A stretch of 64,000 nt of DNA from Brevundimonas sp. EYE_349 (GTDB lineage: Bacteria > Pseudomonadota > Alphaproteobacteria > Caulobacterales > Caulobacteraceae): positions 124,001 to 188,000 of the forward strand of contig NZ_JAHXPB010000001.1 of NCBI RefSeq assembly GCF_023147505.1, given 5' to 3'. How positions within the stretch are numbered: position 1 is the stretch's first letter; each line of letters starts with the position of its first letter. The position numbers and the translations under genes are program-made. The notes under the pieces are model-generated. The model saw nothing but the letters and a program-made list of their open reading frames with translations, was not told the DNA's origin and did no database searches. Positions 21,347-30,649 of the stretch are shown here, one piece after another.

Positions 21347-21853
21347 TCATCGGGGTTTCAGCAGCCTGCGGCCGTTGCCGATCAGGACCAGCGCTGCCCC
21401 GGCCAGGACCACGCTGCCGATGAAGGTCGCCCGGATCGAAAAGCCGTCCAGCAGCCAGCCGCCCGCCACAGCGCCGAGCAGGATCGAGGCCTGGACGGCG
21501 GCGACCATCAAGCTGCCTGCGGCTTCCGGCGCGTCGTCGGCGTTCTGGGACATCCAGGTCATCCAGATCACCGACATGGCGGTGTTATTTGCGCCCCACA
21601 GCGCCAGCAGCACGCCGGCCGCGAACGGTGATCCGCCCAGGAACAGAAGTCCGAGCGTGCAGCCGCCCATCAGCAGGGCTGGCAGCCGCAGAAGGCGGGC
21701 GACATCGCCTTTCAGGAAACGGCCGGAGGCCCAGGTGACTGGCATGAATTCCGAGGCGATCAGCATCGCCACGCACAGGGCCATAGACAGGACCGCGCCC
21801 CAGGCGGCGGCGGGCTTGACGGTCGTATCGGTAGTGAGGGCGACTTCGATCAT
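21347..21853 (-). pseudogene. MFS transporter with large internal deletion
   Basis: The first about 35 residues are a normal start of a sugar-efflux-type MFS protein (AVLSMALCVAMLIASEFMPV). The next residues TWASGRFLKGDVARLLRLP belong to the second half of such a transporter, near the cytoplasmic loop before helix 8 or so. About 200 residues, the first seven helices, are missing without loss of frame. The remaining four or five helices cannot form a transporter. The stop overlaps the ATG of the longer hydrolase frame (ATGA). It lies opposite the LysR gene, its probable regulator. Confidence 0.8.
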
Positions 21854-21884
21854 GGCCGAACTTCTATCGGCGAACGCACAAAGC

Positions 21885-21901
21885 GATTAGTCGTCCTAAT
21901 C
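21885..21901. promoter_or_regulatory. GATTAG-N5-CTAATC palindrome, candidate LysR operator
   Basis: A perfect 6+6 inverted repeat lies between divergent MFS (21853) and LysR (21961) genes. A related half-site (CTAATCGATATGAAC) follows at 21911-21925. Spacing and place fit a LysR recognition site; function is inferred. Confidence 0.55.
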
Positions 21902-21960
21902 GGCATGAACTAATCGATATGAACGAATAGTCTGACGCAGCGCCGAGGAGGAGACCGCCC

Positions 21961-22857
21961 GTGGAACGGACCGACTTCAATCAACTGACCTGGTTCCAGG
22001 CTGTCGCCGAGGAGCGCAGCTTCACCAAGGCGGCGGCGCGGCTCGGCGTGGCGCAGTCGACGCTCAGTCATGCGATCAAGCAGCTTGAAGCCCGGATGGG
22101 CATTCGTCTGCTGACGCGGACCACACGCAACGTCGCCACGACCGTCGCGGGCGAGCGGCTGCTGCAGACCGTCGCCCCGCGCATGAGCGAGATCGAGGAG
22201 GAGATCGCGGCGCTTACGGCGTTTCGCGACAAACCGTCCGGCTCAATCCGGCTGACCCTGTCCGACCATGCCCTGCAGACCGTAGTCTGGCCCAAGCTGA
22301 AGCCCGTGCTCCAGGCCTATCCGGACATCAGCGTCGAACTGCTGCTGGACAGCAGCTTCCGCAACATTGTCGAGGAGGGTTACGACGCCGGCGTCCGGCT
22401 CGGCGAAAGCGTCGAGAAGGACATGATCGCGGTCCGTATTGGACCTGACTGGCGCCTCGTGGCGGTGGCTTCGCCCGAATACCTGGCTAGCCATGGGCGG
22501 CCCAAGCATCCGCAGGACCTGGTCCGCCACCGATGCATCAACATGCGCCAGGAAAGCGCCGGCGGCCTCTATGCCTGGGAGTTCGAGAAGGACGGGAAGG
22601 AGTTGAGGGTCAGGGTGGACGGCCAACTGACCTTCAACAACTCCTACGCCATGATCGACGCGGCGATCAGCGGCTTCGGCATCGCCTATGTGCCGGACAG
22701 CATGGCGGAGGCGTCGATCGCCTTAGATAAATTGGAGGTGGTTCTGGACGACTGGTCGCCGCCCTTCGACGGCTACTTCCTCTACTACCCCAGCCGGCGG
22801 CAGAACCTCCTGGCGTTCCAGATCATCGTCGACGCCCTGCGGCATCGCGGGAATTGA
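21961..22857 (+). CDS. LysR-family transcriptional regulator
   Basis: This 298-residue regulator starts at GTG 21961 after AGGAGG. The helix-turn-helix is at about 18-45 (FTKAAARLGVAQSTLSHAI). The effector domain covers about 90-290 and ends VDDWSPPFDGYFLYY and PSRRQ. It belongs to the group that controls neighbouring MFS, dehydrogenase and oxidoreductase genes. It probably controls the divergent MFS-hydrolase-cupin-lipoprotein-dehydrogenase run. Confidence 0.93.
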   Translation: MERTDFNQLTWFQAVAEERSFTKAAARLGVAQSTLSHAIKQLEARMGIRLLTRTTRNVATTVAGERLLQTVAPRMSEIEEEIAALTAFRDKPSGSIRLTLSDHALQTVVWPKLKPVLQAYPDISVELLLDSSFRNIVEEGYDAGVRLGESVEKDMIAVRIGPDWRLVAVASPEYLASHGRPKHPQDLVRHRCINMRQESAGGLYAWEFEKDGKELRVRVDGQLTFNNSYAMIDAAISGFGIAYVPDSMAEASIALDKLEVVLDDWSPPFDGYFLYYPSRRQNLLAFQIIVDALRHRGN

Positions 22858-22931
22858 AGTCCGCTTTCAGGCTTTGATCTAATGACCGCTTCTGGCGCTT
22901 GGCCGAACTTGCAAAGCTCGCCAGGCACTCG

Positions 22932-23762
22932 TCAGAGCATGGCGAGGTGCGTCTTGCGGGTTGGAGCCGGAAAATCAGCGTCGATGGCGGCGAGATCGTC
23001 CCGCGTCAGCGCCAGGTCCAGGGCGCGGCGGTTGTCCGCGACGTGCGCCGCATCACCAGCCTTGGGGATGGCGATGACCCGCGGATCGCGTAGGACCCAT
23101 GCCAAGGCGACCTGGTAGGGCGTGGCGTCGTGACGCCTGGCGACAGCCGATAGGGCAGGGGACGCCGGCAGCGCGCCTTGGCCGATCGGGCTGTAAGCCA
23201 TGACCGGTATCAGGTGTCGGTTCAGCAGCGGCAGGAGGTCGAACTCCGCGCCGCGCTCGGTCACATTGTAGAGGATCTGGTCGGTCGCGCAGGTCTCGCC
23301 GCCAGCGCGAAACAGCTGTTCCATATCCGTATGATCGAAGTTGCTTACGCCCCAGCGCCGGATCTTCCCGGCTTGGACGAGGGCATTCATGCCTTCGATG
23401 GTCTCGGCGAGCGGCACGGAGCCGCGCCAGTGCAACAGATAGAGGTCGAGGCGGTCTGTTTTCAGGCGATTCAGACTGGCTTCGCACGCCCGTTCGAGGC
23501 GGCCTCTCCCGGCATGCTGCGGATACACCTTGCTGATCAGGAAGACCTGATCGCCAACCCCGGCCAAGGCTTCACCGACCAAGGTCTCGGTCGCGCCGTC
23601 GCCATACATCTCCGCGGTGTCGATGAGGGTCATGCCGAGGTCGATGCCGGTGCGAAGGGCGGCGATCTCCTGTTCGCCGCGGCGCGGGTCTTCGCCCATC
23701 CGCCAGGTCCCCTGTCCGAGGGCAGAGACTTCTGTGTGGTCGGGAAGCGTCACGGTTCGCAT
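22932..23762 (-). CDS. Aldo/keto reductase
   Basis: This 276-residue barrel enzyme reduces aldehydes or ketones with NADPH in the cytoplasm. The catalytic tetrad is complete: D48 and Y53 in LIDTAEMYGDG, K78 in LISKVYP, and H111 in LYLLHWRGS. The cofactor-binding end has VIAIPKAGDAAHVADN. ATG 23762 lies just after a GGAGACCGAC ribosome site. No operon partner is visible; the gene runs towards the LysR gene. Confidence 0.92.
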   Translation of the reverse strand: MRTVTLPDHTEVSALGQGTWRMGEDPRRGEQEIAALRTGIDLGMTLIDTAEMYGDGATETLVGEALAGVGDQVFLISKVYPQHAGRGRLERACEASLNRLKTDRLDLYLLHWRGSVPLAETIEGMNALVQAGKIRRWGVSNFDHTDMEQLFRAGGETCATDQILYNVTERGAEFDLLPLLNRHLIPVMAYSPIGQGALPASPALSAVARRHDATPYQVALAWVLRDPRVIAIPKAGDAAHVADNRRALDLALTRDDLAAIDADFPAPTRKTHLAML

Positions 23763-23925
23763 GTCGGTCTCCTGGGCTTGGTCTTTGAAGCGAACGCCCG
23801 GGACCGCCTTTCGCCTTCAGCTAATCGCGTCCGACGCCCAGCCATCCATGACGAGGACCCGGAATGTTGCCGTCCCATGCAACCGAACGGGCTGGGCGGG
23901 ACTAAGAGAAGGTCAGGATTTTTGC

Positions 23926-26494
23926 ATGCGAGACCCCAAGGCCGCCGGCTTCGTCCGCATTCGTGGCGCGCGAGAGCACAATCTCAAGAACATCGACGTC
24001 GATGTCCCGCGCGACGCTCTGGTCGTGTTCACAAGCGTGTCGGGATCCGGCAAGTCTTCGCTGGCCTTCTCCACCCTCTATGCCGAGGCCCAGCGCCGCT
24101 ATCTGGAGTCGGTGTCGCCCTATGCCCGTCGCCTGTTCCACCAGATGGAGACGCCGGAGGTCGATCTGATCGAGGGCCTGCCGCCTGCGGTGGCTTTGCA
24201 GCAGCAGAGGGGCTCGCCGACCACGCGGTCGTCGGTCGGCAGCGTGACGACCCTCTCCAATCTTCTGCGCATGCTTTATTCTCGCGCCGGCGACTATCCG
24301 CCCGGACAGCCGCATCTCGAAGCGGAATCCTTCTCCCCAAATACGCCCGAAGGCGCCTGTCCGCGATGCCAAGGTCTCGGACGGATCCACGAGGTCACCG
24401 AGGGCTCGATGGTGCCTGATCCCTCCAAGACCATACGCGAGCGCGCCGTCGCCGCCTGGCCACTGGCTTGGGGCGGCCAGAACCTGCGAGACATCCTGAT
24501 CAGCCTAGGCGTCGACGTCGACAGGCCGTGGCGCGACCTGCCGAGGAAGACGCGCGACTGGATCCTGTTCGCCGAGGAGCAGCCTCAGGTTCCCGTCTAT
24601 CCCGGATGGACCCACGAGGAGATCCAGCACGCAATCAAGCGCAAGACCGAGCCCGCCTATATGGGCACCTTCTCGAGCGCCGAACGCCATGTGATCCACA
24701 GCTTCGCCACAACTCAGAGCGCAATGATGAAGGCGCGCGCGGCGCGCTTCATGATCGGCCGACCTTGCCCGGTCTGCGACGGCAAGCGACTGCGTCGAGA
24801 GTCCCTGTTGGTCCACTTCGAGGGGCTCGATATCGCCGAGATGAGCGGCCTGCCCATGGCACAATTCTCCAAGACCTTCGCCCCCTATGCCGAGGCGAAG
24901 GCCGGCAAGCTGAGGGCGTTACGCCAGAGCCATCCGGAGAAAGCCTTGGTGGTCGAGCGCATCGCCGCAGATCTCTGCCGTCGGCTCTCGGTGTTGCTCG
25001 ACCTCGGCCTGGGCTATCTGACCCTGGAGCGGAGCACTCCGACCTTGTCGCCGGGCGAGCTTCAGCGCTTGAGGCTCGCTACCCAGGTCGTCTCGAACCT
25101 GTTTGGGGTCGTCTACGTCATGGACGAGCCGTCCGCCGGCCTTCATCCCCGCCGACACCGAGGCGCTGTTGCGCGCCCTCGATGGTCTCAAGGCCGTCGG
25201 CAATTCACTGTTCGTCGTCGAGCACGACATGGACGTCGTGCGCCGCGCCGACTGGATTGTCGATGTCGGGCCCGCCGCCGGCGAGCACGGCGGCGAGATC
25301 CTCTATAGCGGGCCGATCGCGGGCCTCGCCAAGGTCGCCGCGTCGGAGACAAGGCGACATCTGTTCGACGAAAGCGGCGACGTCACGAGCCGGCCGCGCG
25401 AACCTGCCGGCTGGTTGCGGCTGGAAAACGTCTCACGCAATAACCTGAAGCAGGTCGACTGCGACATTCCGCTCGGGGTCATGACCACGGTCACCGGCAT
25501 TTCCGGCTCGGGGAAATCGAGCCTGGTGAGCCAGGCGCTGGTCGAGCTGGTCGCCGGCGCTCTCGGCGCCGCGCCTTCGGCCAGGGATGACGTGGATGGT
25601 GAAGCCGGACTCGAGGACGCGACGGCTGTCCCCACCGAAGGTCGGATCGCCGGCGGGCTGGAAGGAGTTCGGCGGCTGATCGAGGTCGATCAGAAGCCGA
25701 TCGGCCGCACCCCGCGTTCCAACCTCGCCACCTACACCGGGCTTTTCGACCACGTCCGCGCCCTGTTCGCGGCCACCCCCGAAGCCCGCAAGCGCCGCTA
25801 CGACGCCGGACGATTCTCCTTCAACGTCGCGAAGGGCCGGTGTCCGCGATGCGAAGGGGAGGGCTTCGTCATGGTCGAATTGCTGTTCCTCCCCAGCGTC
25901 TACGCCCCGTGTCCCGACTGCCATGGCGCCCGCTACAATCCCAAGACGCTCGAGATCACCTACAACGGCAAGACCATCGCCGAGGTGCTGGCGCTCACGG
26001 TCGAGCAGGCCTGGGACTTCTTCGGCGACGCACCCAACGTCTGCCGCTCGCTCAAGGTGCTGCGCGAGGTCGGGCTGAACTATCTCCGCCTCGGACAGCC
26101 CGCGACCGAGTTCTCGGGCGGCGAAGCGCAAAGGGTGAAGCTGGCGACGGAACTGCAACGCGCCCAGCGCGGCGGGGCGCTCTATGTACTTGACGAGCCT
26201 ACTACTGGCCTACACCCGACCGACGTCGAACGCCTGCTGGGCCAGCTCAACGCCTTGGTCGATGCTGGCAGCAGCGTCATCCTGGTGGATCATGACATGA
26301 AGGTCGCAGCCGCAAGCGACTGGGTGATCGACATTGGCCCCGGCGCCGGCGACGAAGGCGGGCGGATCGTCGCCACCGGCCCGCCGGCCAAGGTCGCGGA
26401 ATCACGAGTCAGCCGCACGGCGCTCTACCTAGATCGTGCGCTCCGCGGGCCAACGGGCCCGTCGGATCAGAGCGAAGGGATTTCACCCCGATGA
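23926..26494 (+). pseudogene. UvrA-like ABC excision protein (UvrA2 type), frameshifted
   Basis: The first part (23926 to about 25146) has [19 protein letters not shown], Walker A SGSGKSS, the zinc modules CPRCQGLG and CPVCDG, and STPTLSPGELQRLRLAT with VMDEPSAGLHP. One extra C in the CATCCCC run at about 25150 shifts the frame. The rest continues to TGA 26494 with the second ATPase: [21 protein letters not shown] and EFSGGEAQRVKLA, then VLDEPTTGLHPTD. Corrected, it would be a UvrA2 of about 855 residues, without the UvrB-binding insert of UvrA1. UvrA2 proteins aid damage tolerance or drug resistance. It may be a real frameshift or a sequencing slip. Confidence 0.88.
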
Positions 26495-27176
26495 CGTCAC
26501 GCCCTCATGCGAAAACACATGGCGCGGAGCGCGGCCTGACCCGCTTTGTATGATTCAGCGATGCGGTCTTCGCCATCGCCCTGACCTTGCTGATCGTCGA
26601 GATCAAGGTGCCGGGGTCGCCTCAAGGGCAGCAGGGCTACACCGATCTGGTCCATGCCATGACGGAGCAGTGGCGCGAGCATCTGGCCCTTTTGCTCTGC
26701 TATGTCGTGATCGGCGCCTACTGGCTGCAACACCATTATTCCGGGCGGATCTACGCCCGGAGCGATCACTGGTTCGGCGCGATCAACCTTCTGTTCCTGC
26801 TGGCGATCGTCGTCGTCCCTTACCCGATCCGCATCTGGGTCTTCCATCTCGAAACAGCGTTCGAGCCCGTCGCGTCAGTGGTGTTCACAACCGGCGTCGC
26901 CCTTATCGCCTGCGCCTGGATGGCCAAATGGTTCTACGGCGTAGTGGGCCAACGGACGATGGACGAGCGGCTCGCGGCGGATTTCATCCAGGAGATGACG
27001 CGCCGCTACGGGCTTGCGCGATCACCCAGATCACTGCGGTCCCGATCTCTGCTTTCGGGCCACGCGTCGGCGTGGCCGTGACCCGCCTGTCGGTCGCCTT
27101 CTTCTTCCTGCCCCAGCCCAGGCCTCGCTACCATCCGGGCGAGGAACCGAGCGCTCGAGAAATGTCGGACGGATAG
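26491..27176 (+). pseudogene. TMEM175-family channel-like protein, nonsense and frameshift
   Basis: ATG 26491 overlaps the uvrA2 stop by 4 bases. After 20 codons an in-frame TGA (26551-26553) stands just before the hallmark FSDAVFAIALTLLIVEIKV of TMEM175 (DUF1211) proteins. The frame then runs through several helices to about 27012. There it shifts to a frame that reads ITQITAVPISAFGPRVGVAV, LSVAFFFLPQPRP, ending at 27176. The family forms cation-permeable channels. Two independent lesions mean no product, unless both are sequencing errors. Confidence 0.8.
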
Positions 27177-27277
27177 TCATCACGTCTAGGGCGATCTGCC
27201 ACGACTTTGGCGCCTGACGCAGCCAATACCGTGTCGGAACGTTGGCGTGACGCCCAAGGACTTGAAAGGAGACCGAG

Positions 27278-27625
27278 ATGGCCGATGTTGAATCCCGTCC
27301 ACCCGTGAATAAGGCCCTGTTCGTGCGACTGCGCGCAAAGCCTGGCAAGGAGGCTGATCTAGAGGCTTTCCTGCGCGACGGGCTGGCGGCTGTGAAGGAG
27401 GAGCCGGACACGACAACATGGTATGCGGTCCGCTTCGGCCACGACGACTTCGCCATCTTCGACACCTTTCCGGGAGACGCGGGGAGGCTGGCTCATCTGG
27501 CAGGAAAGGTTGGCCGTGCACTCGTCGCCAAAACACCGGAACTGCTCGACGGCCTGCCGAAGATCGAAGACGCACAGGTTCTGGCGTACAAGCTTACCGA
27601 CCAAAGCGGTGAGGTCCGGGACTGA
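27278..27625 (+). CDS. Antibiotic-biosynthesis-monooxygenase (ABM) domain protein
   Basis: This 115-residue protein is a single dimeric alpha-beta barrel: KALFVRLRAKPGKEADLEAF, then TTTWYAVRFGHDDFAIFDTF. Members are cofactor-free quinol monooxygenases or simply stress-related barrels. AAAGGAGACCGAG precedes the ATG. A strong hairpin at 27637-27665 ends the transcript. Confidence 0.85.
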   Translation: MADVESRPPVNKALFVRLRAKPGKEADLEAFLRDGLAAVKEEPDTTTWYAVRFGHDDFAIFDTFPGDAGRLAHLAGKVGRALVAKTPELLDGLPKIEDAQVLAYKLTDQSGEVRD

Positions 27626-27636
27626 GGCTCCGAGCG

Positions 27637-27665
27637 GCCCCTGCCTTTGACTGCAAGGCGGGGGC
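27637..27665 (+). terminator. Hairpin terminator after the ABM gene
   Basis: GCCCCTGCCTT (27637-27647) pairs with AAGGCGGGGGC (27655-27665), an 11-base stem with one G-U pair, followed by TTGTTGG. It starts 12 bases after the ABM stop codon. Confidence 0.65.
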
Positions 27666-27956
27666 TTGTTGGCCGGGGTCGTGACAAGACCAAGCGTTGG
27701 CGGGCAGCTTAAAGCCGCCCAACAGTAAACTTCTCACAAATCACAAACCGCCCTCATTGCCGTGTAGCGGCCAATCCAAGCTAAAATGCTGGCTTTGGAT
27801 TTGGTCTCCGATGCGACCTCCGCTTCTGGCATCGACCGGCTCGGCTGAATGTCTGGAATCCGGCACCAAGCAACTGGCGCAAAGACGTACTCACTTGGAC
27901 AATAAGCGAACGGCGCTCTGGTGACCGCGGTCGGTGGTAGCCGGATTAGCCGGCAG
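27666..27956. other. Intergenic stretch, no gene seen
   Basis: This lies between the terminator and the end of the CinA-type gene on the other strand. Open frames here lack protein character. No RNA or repeat was recognised. Confidence 0.5.
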
Positions 27957-28502
27957 TCAGCATCGTTGCGTAGCTTCGCCGAGAAGTTCGATGACGACGC
28001 CGAGCGCCGCGAGGCGCACCCGATTGACGCCCAATGCCCCGAAATGCTCAACGCGGCAGCGCGTCGGCAGCCCCGTTCGGGCCAGGGCGAAATGAACAAG
28101 CCCCTCCTCGTCTTGCGGCCCCGCCGGCCCGGCGAAACCGGTGACCGAGATGGCGACGTCGGCCGCTGAACGCTCAAGCACGCCTTCCGCTATGGCGCGG
28201 GCGACGGGCTGCGACACTGCGCCGATGTCGGCGATCACGGCGGGATCGACATTCAACAACCGGGTCTTCGCATTGTCCGAATAGGTGACGAAGGCGCAGT
28301 CGAGAACATGGCCAAGCCCCTCGATTCCGGAGACGGCGCTCGCCGCCAGGCCTGCGGTGCAGCTCTCGGCGAAAGCGACCTTGCAGCCCTGTGCGTCGAG
28401 CGGAACCAGCACCTTCCGCAGCGCCTCGACCCAGTCGCCGGGCAGAGGCGCCGCTAGTCCCGGAGCGTCGGTCGACCCTTTCTCACCGCTTTCCCTCGTC
28501 AT
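27957..28502 (-). CDS. CinA C-terminal domain protein (nicotinamide-nucleotide amidase)
   Basis: This 181-residue protein matches the PncC/CinA C-terminal family: FAESCTAGLAASAVSGIEG with the catalytic Ser, CAFVTYSDNAKTRLLNVDP, and ADVAISVTGFAGPAGPQDE. The enzyme hydrolyses NMN to NaMN and ammonia in pyridine-nucleotide recycling. It is a stand-alone domain without the N-terminal MoCF-like part. It is divergent from the YciF-type gene. Confidence 0.9.
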   Translation of the reverse strand: MTRESGEKGSTDAPGLAAPLPGDWVEALRKVLVPLDAQGCKVAFAESCTAGLAASAVSGIEGLGHVLDCAFVTYSDNAKTRLLNVDPAVIADIGAVSQPVARAIAEGVLERSAADVAISVTGFAGPAGPQDEEGLVHFALARTGLPTRCRVEHFGALGVNRVRLAALGVVIELLGEATQRC

Positions 28503-28563
28503 GCTTCGACGGTCCGGAAACGACCCCCGGCTCGCGCGGTTTCAACGTCCGGTCTGCAACACA

Positions 28564-28588
28564 GGAACCGCGCGCTCGCAATGTGGTT
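28564..28588 (+). promoter_or_regulatory. EcfG (general stress sigma) type promoter
   Basis: GGAAC (28564-28568), 16 bases, GGTT (28585-28588), close to the alphaproteobacterial EcfG/SigT consensus GGAAC-N16/17-CGTT with one mismatch. It lies 27 bases before the ATG of a ferritin-like stress gene. Confidence 0.6.
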
Positions 28589-28615
28589 TTTGTCCCGCCG
28601 ACAGGGAGACTGATT

Positions 28616-29116
28616 ATGGCCGAGAAGACGCTGGACACACTATTCCACGACACGCTCAAGGACATCTACTACGCCGAACGGAAGATCCTGAAGTCGCTGC
28701 CCAAGATGGCGCGCGCGGCCCAGGCGCCCGAGTTGAAGGCCGCCTTCGGAAAGCATCAGTCGGAGACGGAAGGCCAGATCGAACGCCTGCAGCAGGTGTT
28801 CGAGATCATCGGCAAGCCGGCACGCGGCAAGACCTGTGACGCCATTGAAGGCATCCTCGCCGAGGGCGACGAGATCGCCGAGGAGTACAAGGGCACAGCG
28901 GCGCTGGACGCCGGTCTGCTGGCCGCCGCCCAGGCGGTCGAACACTATGAGATCACCCGCTACGGTACGCTGAAACGCTGGGCCCTTGTGCTGGGGCTGA
29001 AGGACGCTGCGGCCCTGCTCGACGAAACCCTGCAGGAAGAGTCCAAGACGGACGAGGACCTCACCAAGATCGCCGACGCGGCCGTGAACGCCGAGGCGCT
29101 CAAGCCCGCCGCCTGA
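28616..29116 (+). CDS. YciE/YciF-type ferritin-like protein (DUF892)
   Basis: This 166-residue four-helix protein carries the DUF892 pattern: FHDTLKDIYYAERKILKSL, then AFGKHQSETEGQIERL and QAVEHYEITRYGTLK. The Glu, His and Tyr residues could bind a di-iron centre. The family is induced under stress and stationary phase in many bacteria. ATG 28616 is chosen because AGGGAGACT stands in front and an EcfG-type promoter lies just upstream; a longer open frame upstream is not needed. Confidence 0.92.
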   Translation: MAEKTLDTLFHDTLKDIYYAERKILKSLPKMARAAQAPELKAAFGKHQSETEGQIERLQQVFEIIGKPARGKTCDAIEGILAEGDEIAEEYKGTAALDAGLLAAAQAVEHYEITRYGTLKRWALVLGLKDAAALLDETLQEESKTDEDLTKIADAAVNAEALKPAA

Positions 29117-29118
29117 CG

Positions 29119-29268
29119 GTGTCTCGCTCGAACGAGAGCGAGGCCAACGAAACGCCGGACGCGGTTCTGATGGACCTCGTCCGGCGGCTGGCCGATCGCG
29201 GCTTTTACGTCCTCGGCTTACTGCCTTCAGCGCCCCCGAACGACCGGCCGCCGCAAGAGCCCGCGTGA
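29119..29268 (+). CDS. Short hypothetical protein after the YciF-type gene
   Basis: GTG 29119, 2 bases after the previous stop, opens a frame of 49 residues (SRSNESEANETPDAVLMDLV, then RRLADRGFYVLGLLPSAPP). Its distance and codon usage suggest co-transcription with the ferritin-like gene. No family was recognised and no strong ribosome site is visible. Confidence 0.35.
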   Translation: MSRSNESEANETPDAVLMDLVRRLADRGFYVLGLLPSAPPNDRPPQEPA

Positions 29269-29302
29269 CGTCCGCGCTCCGTCACGCCTTCGAGCGCATG
29301 AC

Positions 29303-30331
29303 TTGACGGCGTTCGGCGTCGCCGAGTTCGCCGCCGGGCTCCTGCTGGCCTTTCTGACCCTGCGCGATGTCGTGGACACGGCCGTCGTGCCGGGCCGCAC
29401 AGGGGGCGCGCTGAAGATACTTCGCCGTATCGTGCGGTTCAGCCTGCCGCTCTGGCGCAGGGGCCGCACGCCCGCCCAAGGCATCTCCACCGCCTTCGCG
29501 CCCTCCGCTCTGGTCAAGGCCTTTGTGTTGTGGATGGCGTTCCTGACCCTCGGCTTCGGGCTGATGGTTCACGCCTTCGCCTTCTCGTTCGAGCCGGCCC
29601 TGCCCAGCTTCCCCCAGGCCCTCTTCGTCGCGGGAAGCGGCCTGGTCACCGTCGGGCTGAGCGAAACGGACGCCATGGGATGGGCGCGGTGGGTGGTGAT
29701 GGCGTCAGGGTTCTGCGGCTTCGCCGTGGTCACCCTGTCCGTCACCTATCTGCTTCAGCTGCAGGAGGCGCTGGCGGGTCGCGACACCGCGGTGCTCAAA
29801 CTCATGACCTCGGCGGGCAAGCCGCCGAGCGGGCTCGGCCTTCTGGAGCGCTACGCTGACCTGGGCTGCGTCGACGACCTCGGCGATCTGATGCGGGAGG
29901 CCCGCACCTGGTGTGCGCAGACGGCGCAGAGCCACGCCTCCCACCCATCGCTGATCTATTTCCGCTCCGCCGGCACGGCCTGTGGTTGGCCGGCCGCCCT
30001 CGGCGCGATGCTTGATCTCTCCCTCATCGTCGAACGGCTGATCGACAGACCGGACTGGCGAGGCCAGGCGGTTCTGCTGCGCGACGAGGGTCGGGCCATG
30101 ATCGAGCGCGTCATGGACATCGTCGATCTTGATCATCCGCCCGTCGCGGCCGGCGAGGAGGAGGTCGAGGCGCTTCTGCGGCGGCTGGGGGCCGCCGGTT
30201 ATCCCCTGCGCCCCGACGCGGACCCTGAAGCTTTCCGGATCGAAAGGGGACCGCATGCGGGTTGCGTACGCCGGCTGGGCGATCACCTCGGATCGATGGC
30301 GTCTCCTCTGGTTCCCGATCAGACGCGCTGA
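29303..30331 (+). CDS. Two-pore-helix ion-channel-like membrane protein
   Basis: The protein has about 342 residues (TTG 29303 start, tentative). Four hydrophobic segments fill the first 150 residues, including LFVAGSGLVTVGLSETDAMG, which resembles an Ion_trans_2 pore loop with a degenerate TVG filter. The cytoplasmic part (about 160-340) is helical and acidic with no recognised ligand domain. It could be a potassium-channel-like protein. The gene follows the stress genes closely and may share their promoter. Confidence 0.65.
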   Translation: MTAFGVAEFAAGLLLAFLTLRDVVDTAVVPGRTGGALKILRRIVRFSLPLWRRGRTPAQGISTAFAPSALVKAFVLWMAFLTLGFGLMVHAFAFSFEPALPSFPQALFVAGSGLVTVGLSETDAMGWARWVVMASGFCGFAVVTLSVTYLLQLQEALAGRDTAVLKLMTSAGKPPSGLGLLERYADLGCVDDLGDLMREARTWCAQTAQSHASHPSLIYFRSAGTACGWPAALGAMLDLSLIVERLIDRPDWRGQAVLLRDEGRAMIERVMDIVDLDHPPVAAGEEEVEALLRRLGAAGYPLRPDADPEAFRIERGPHAGCVRRLGDHLGSMASPLVPDQTR

Positions 30332-30339
30332 TCCAGGGT

Positions 30340-30603
30340 TCAGCGCAGTTGACTATCCTTGCTGCCCCGCCGGTTGATGCCGACGAGGACCACACGGCTG
30401 TCGCGTCCCGACTGGCAGTCGATGCAGGTTCGCGCACTGGGCAGGGCGCGGCGCCGTGCGTCCGGAATCGGTTCGCCGCATTCCACGCAATCGCGCGTGC
30501 CCTCGCCGACCGGCATGCGGGCGCGGGCGGTCAGAACCCCGTCGGTCACCGTGTCTTCGATCTGGTCGAGAACCGCGCCGTCGCGCGTCCATCCGCCGGC
30601 CAT
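30340..30603 (-). CDS. TraR/DksA-type zinc-finger protein
   Basis: This 87-residue protein has the C4 zinc finger CVECGEPIPDARRRALPSA followed by RTCIDCQ, as in DksA/TraR proteins, which bind the RNA polymerase secondary channel. The N-terminal part is short and lacks the full DksA coiled coil, so it is closer to TraR-like small proteins. It is the last gene of the minus-strand group SRPBCC, dehydrogenase, SDR. Confidence 0.85.
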   Translation of the reverse strand: MAGGWTRDGAVLDQIEDTVTDGVLTARARMPVGEGTRDCVECGEPIPDARRRALPSARTCIDCQSGRDSRVVLVGINRRGSKDSQLR

Positions 30604-30649
30604 GGCTTCGCTATTCCTCTGTTTTATTCGTCGCTTAGATAGGAAGCGG

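Noticed and set aside
20259..21350. Longer hydrolase start at 21350
   Set aside because: It overlaps the MFS stop as ATGA, but ATG 21323 has the strong GAGGAGA site and places the twin-arginine signal at the very N-terminus.
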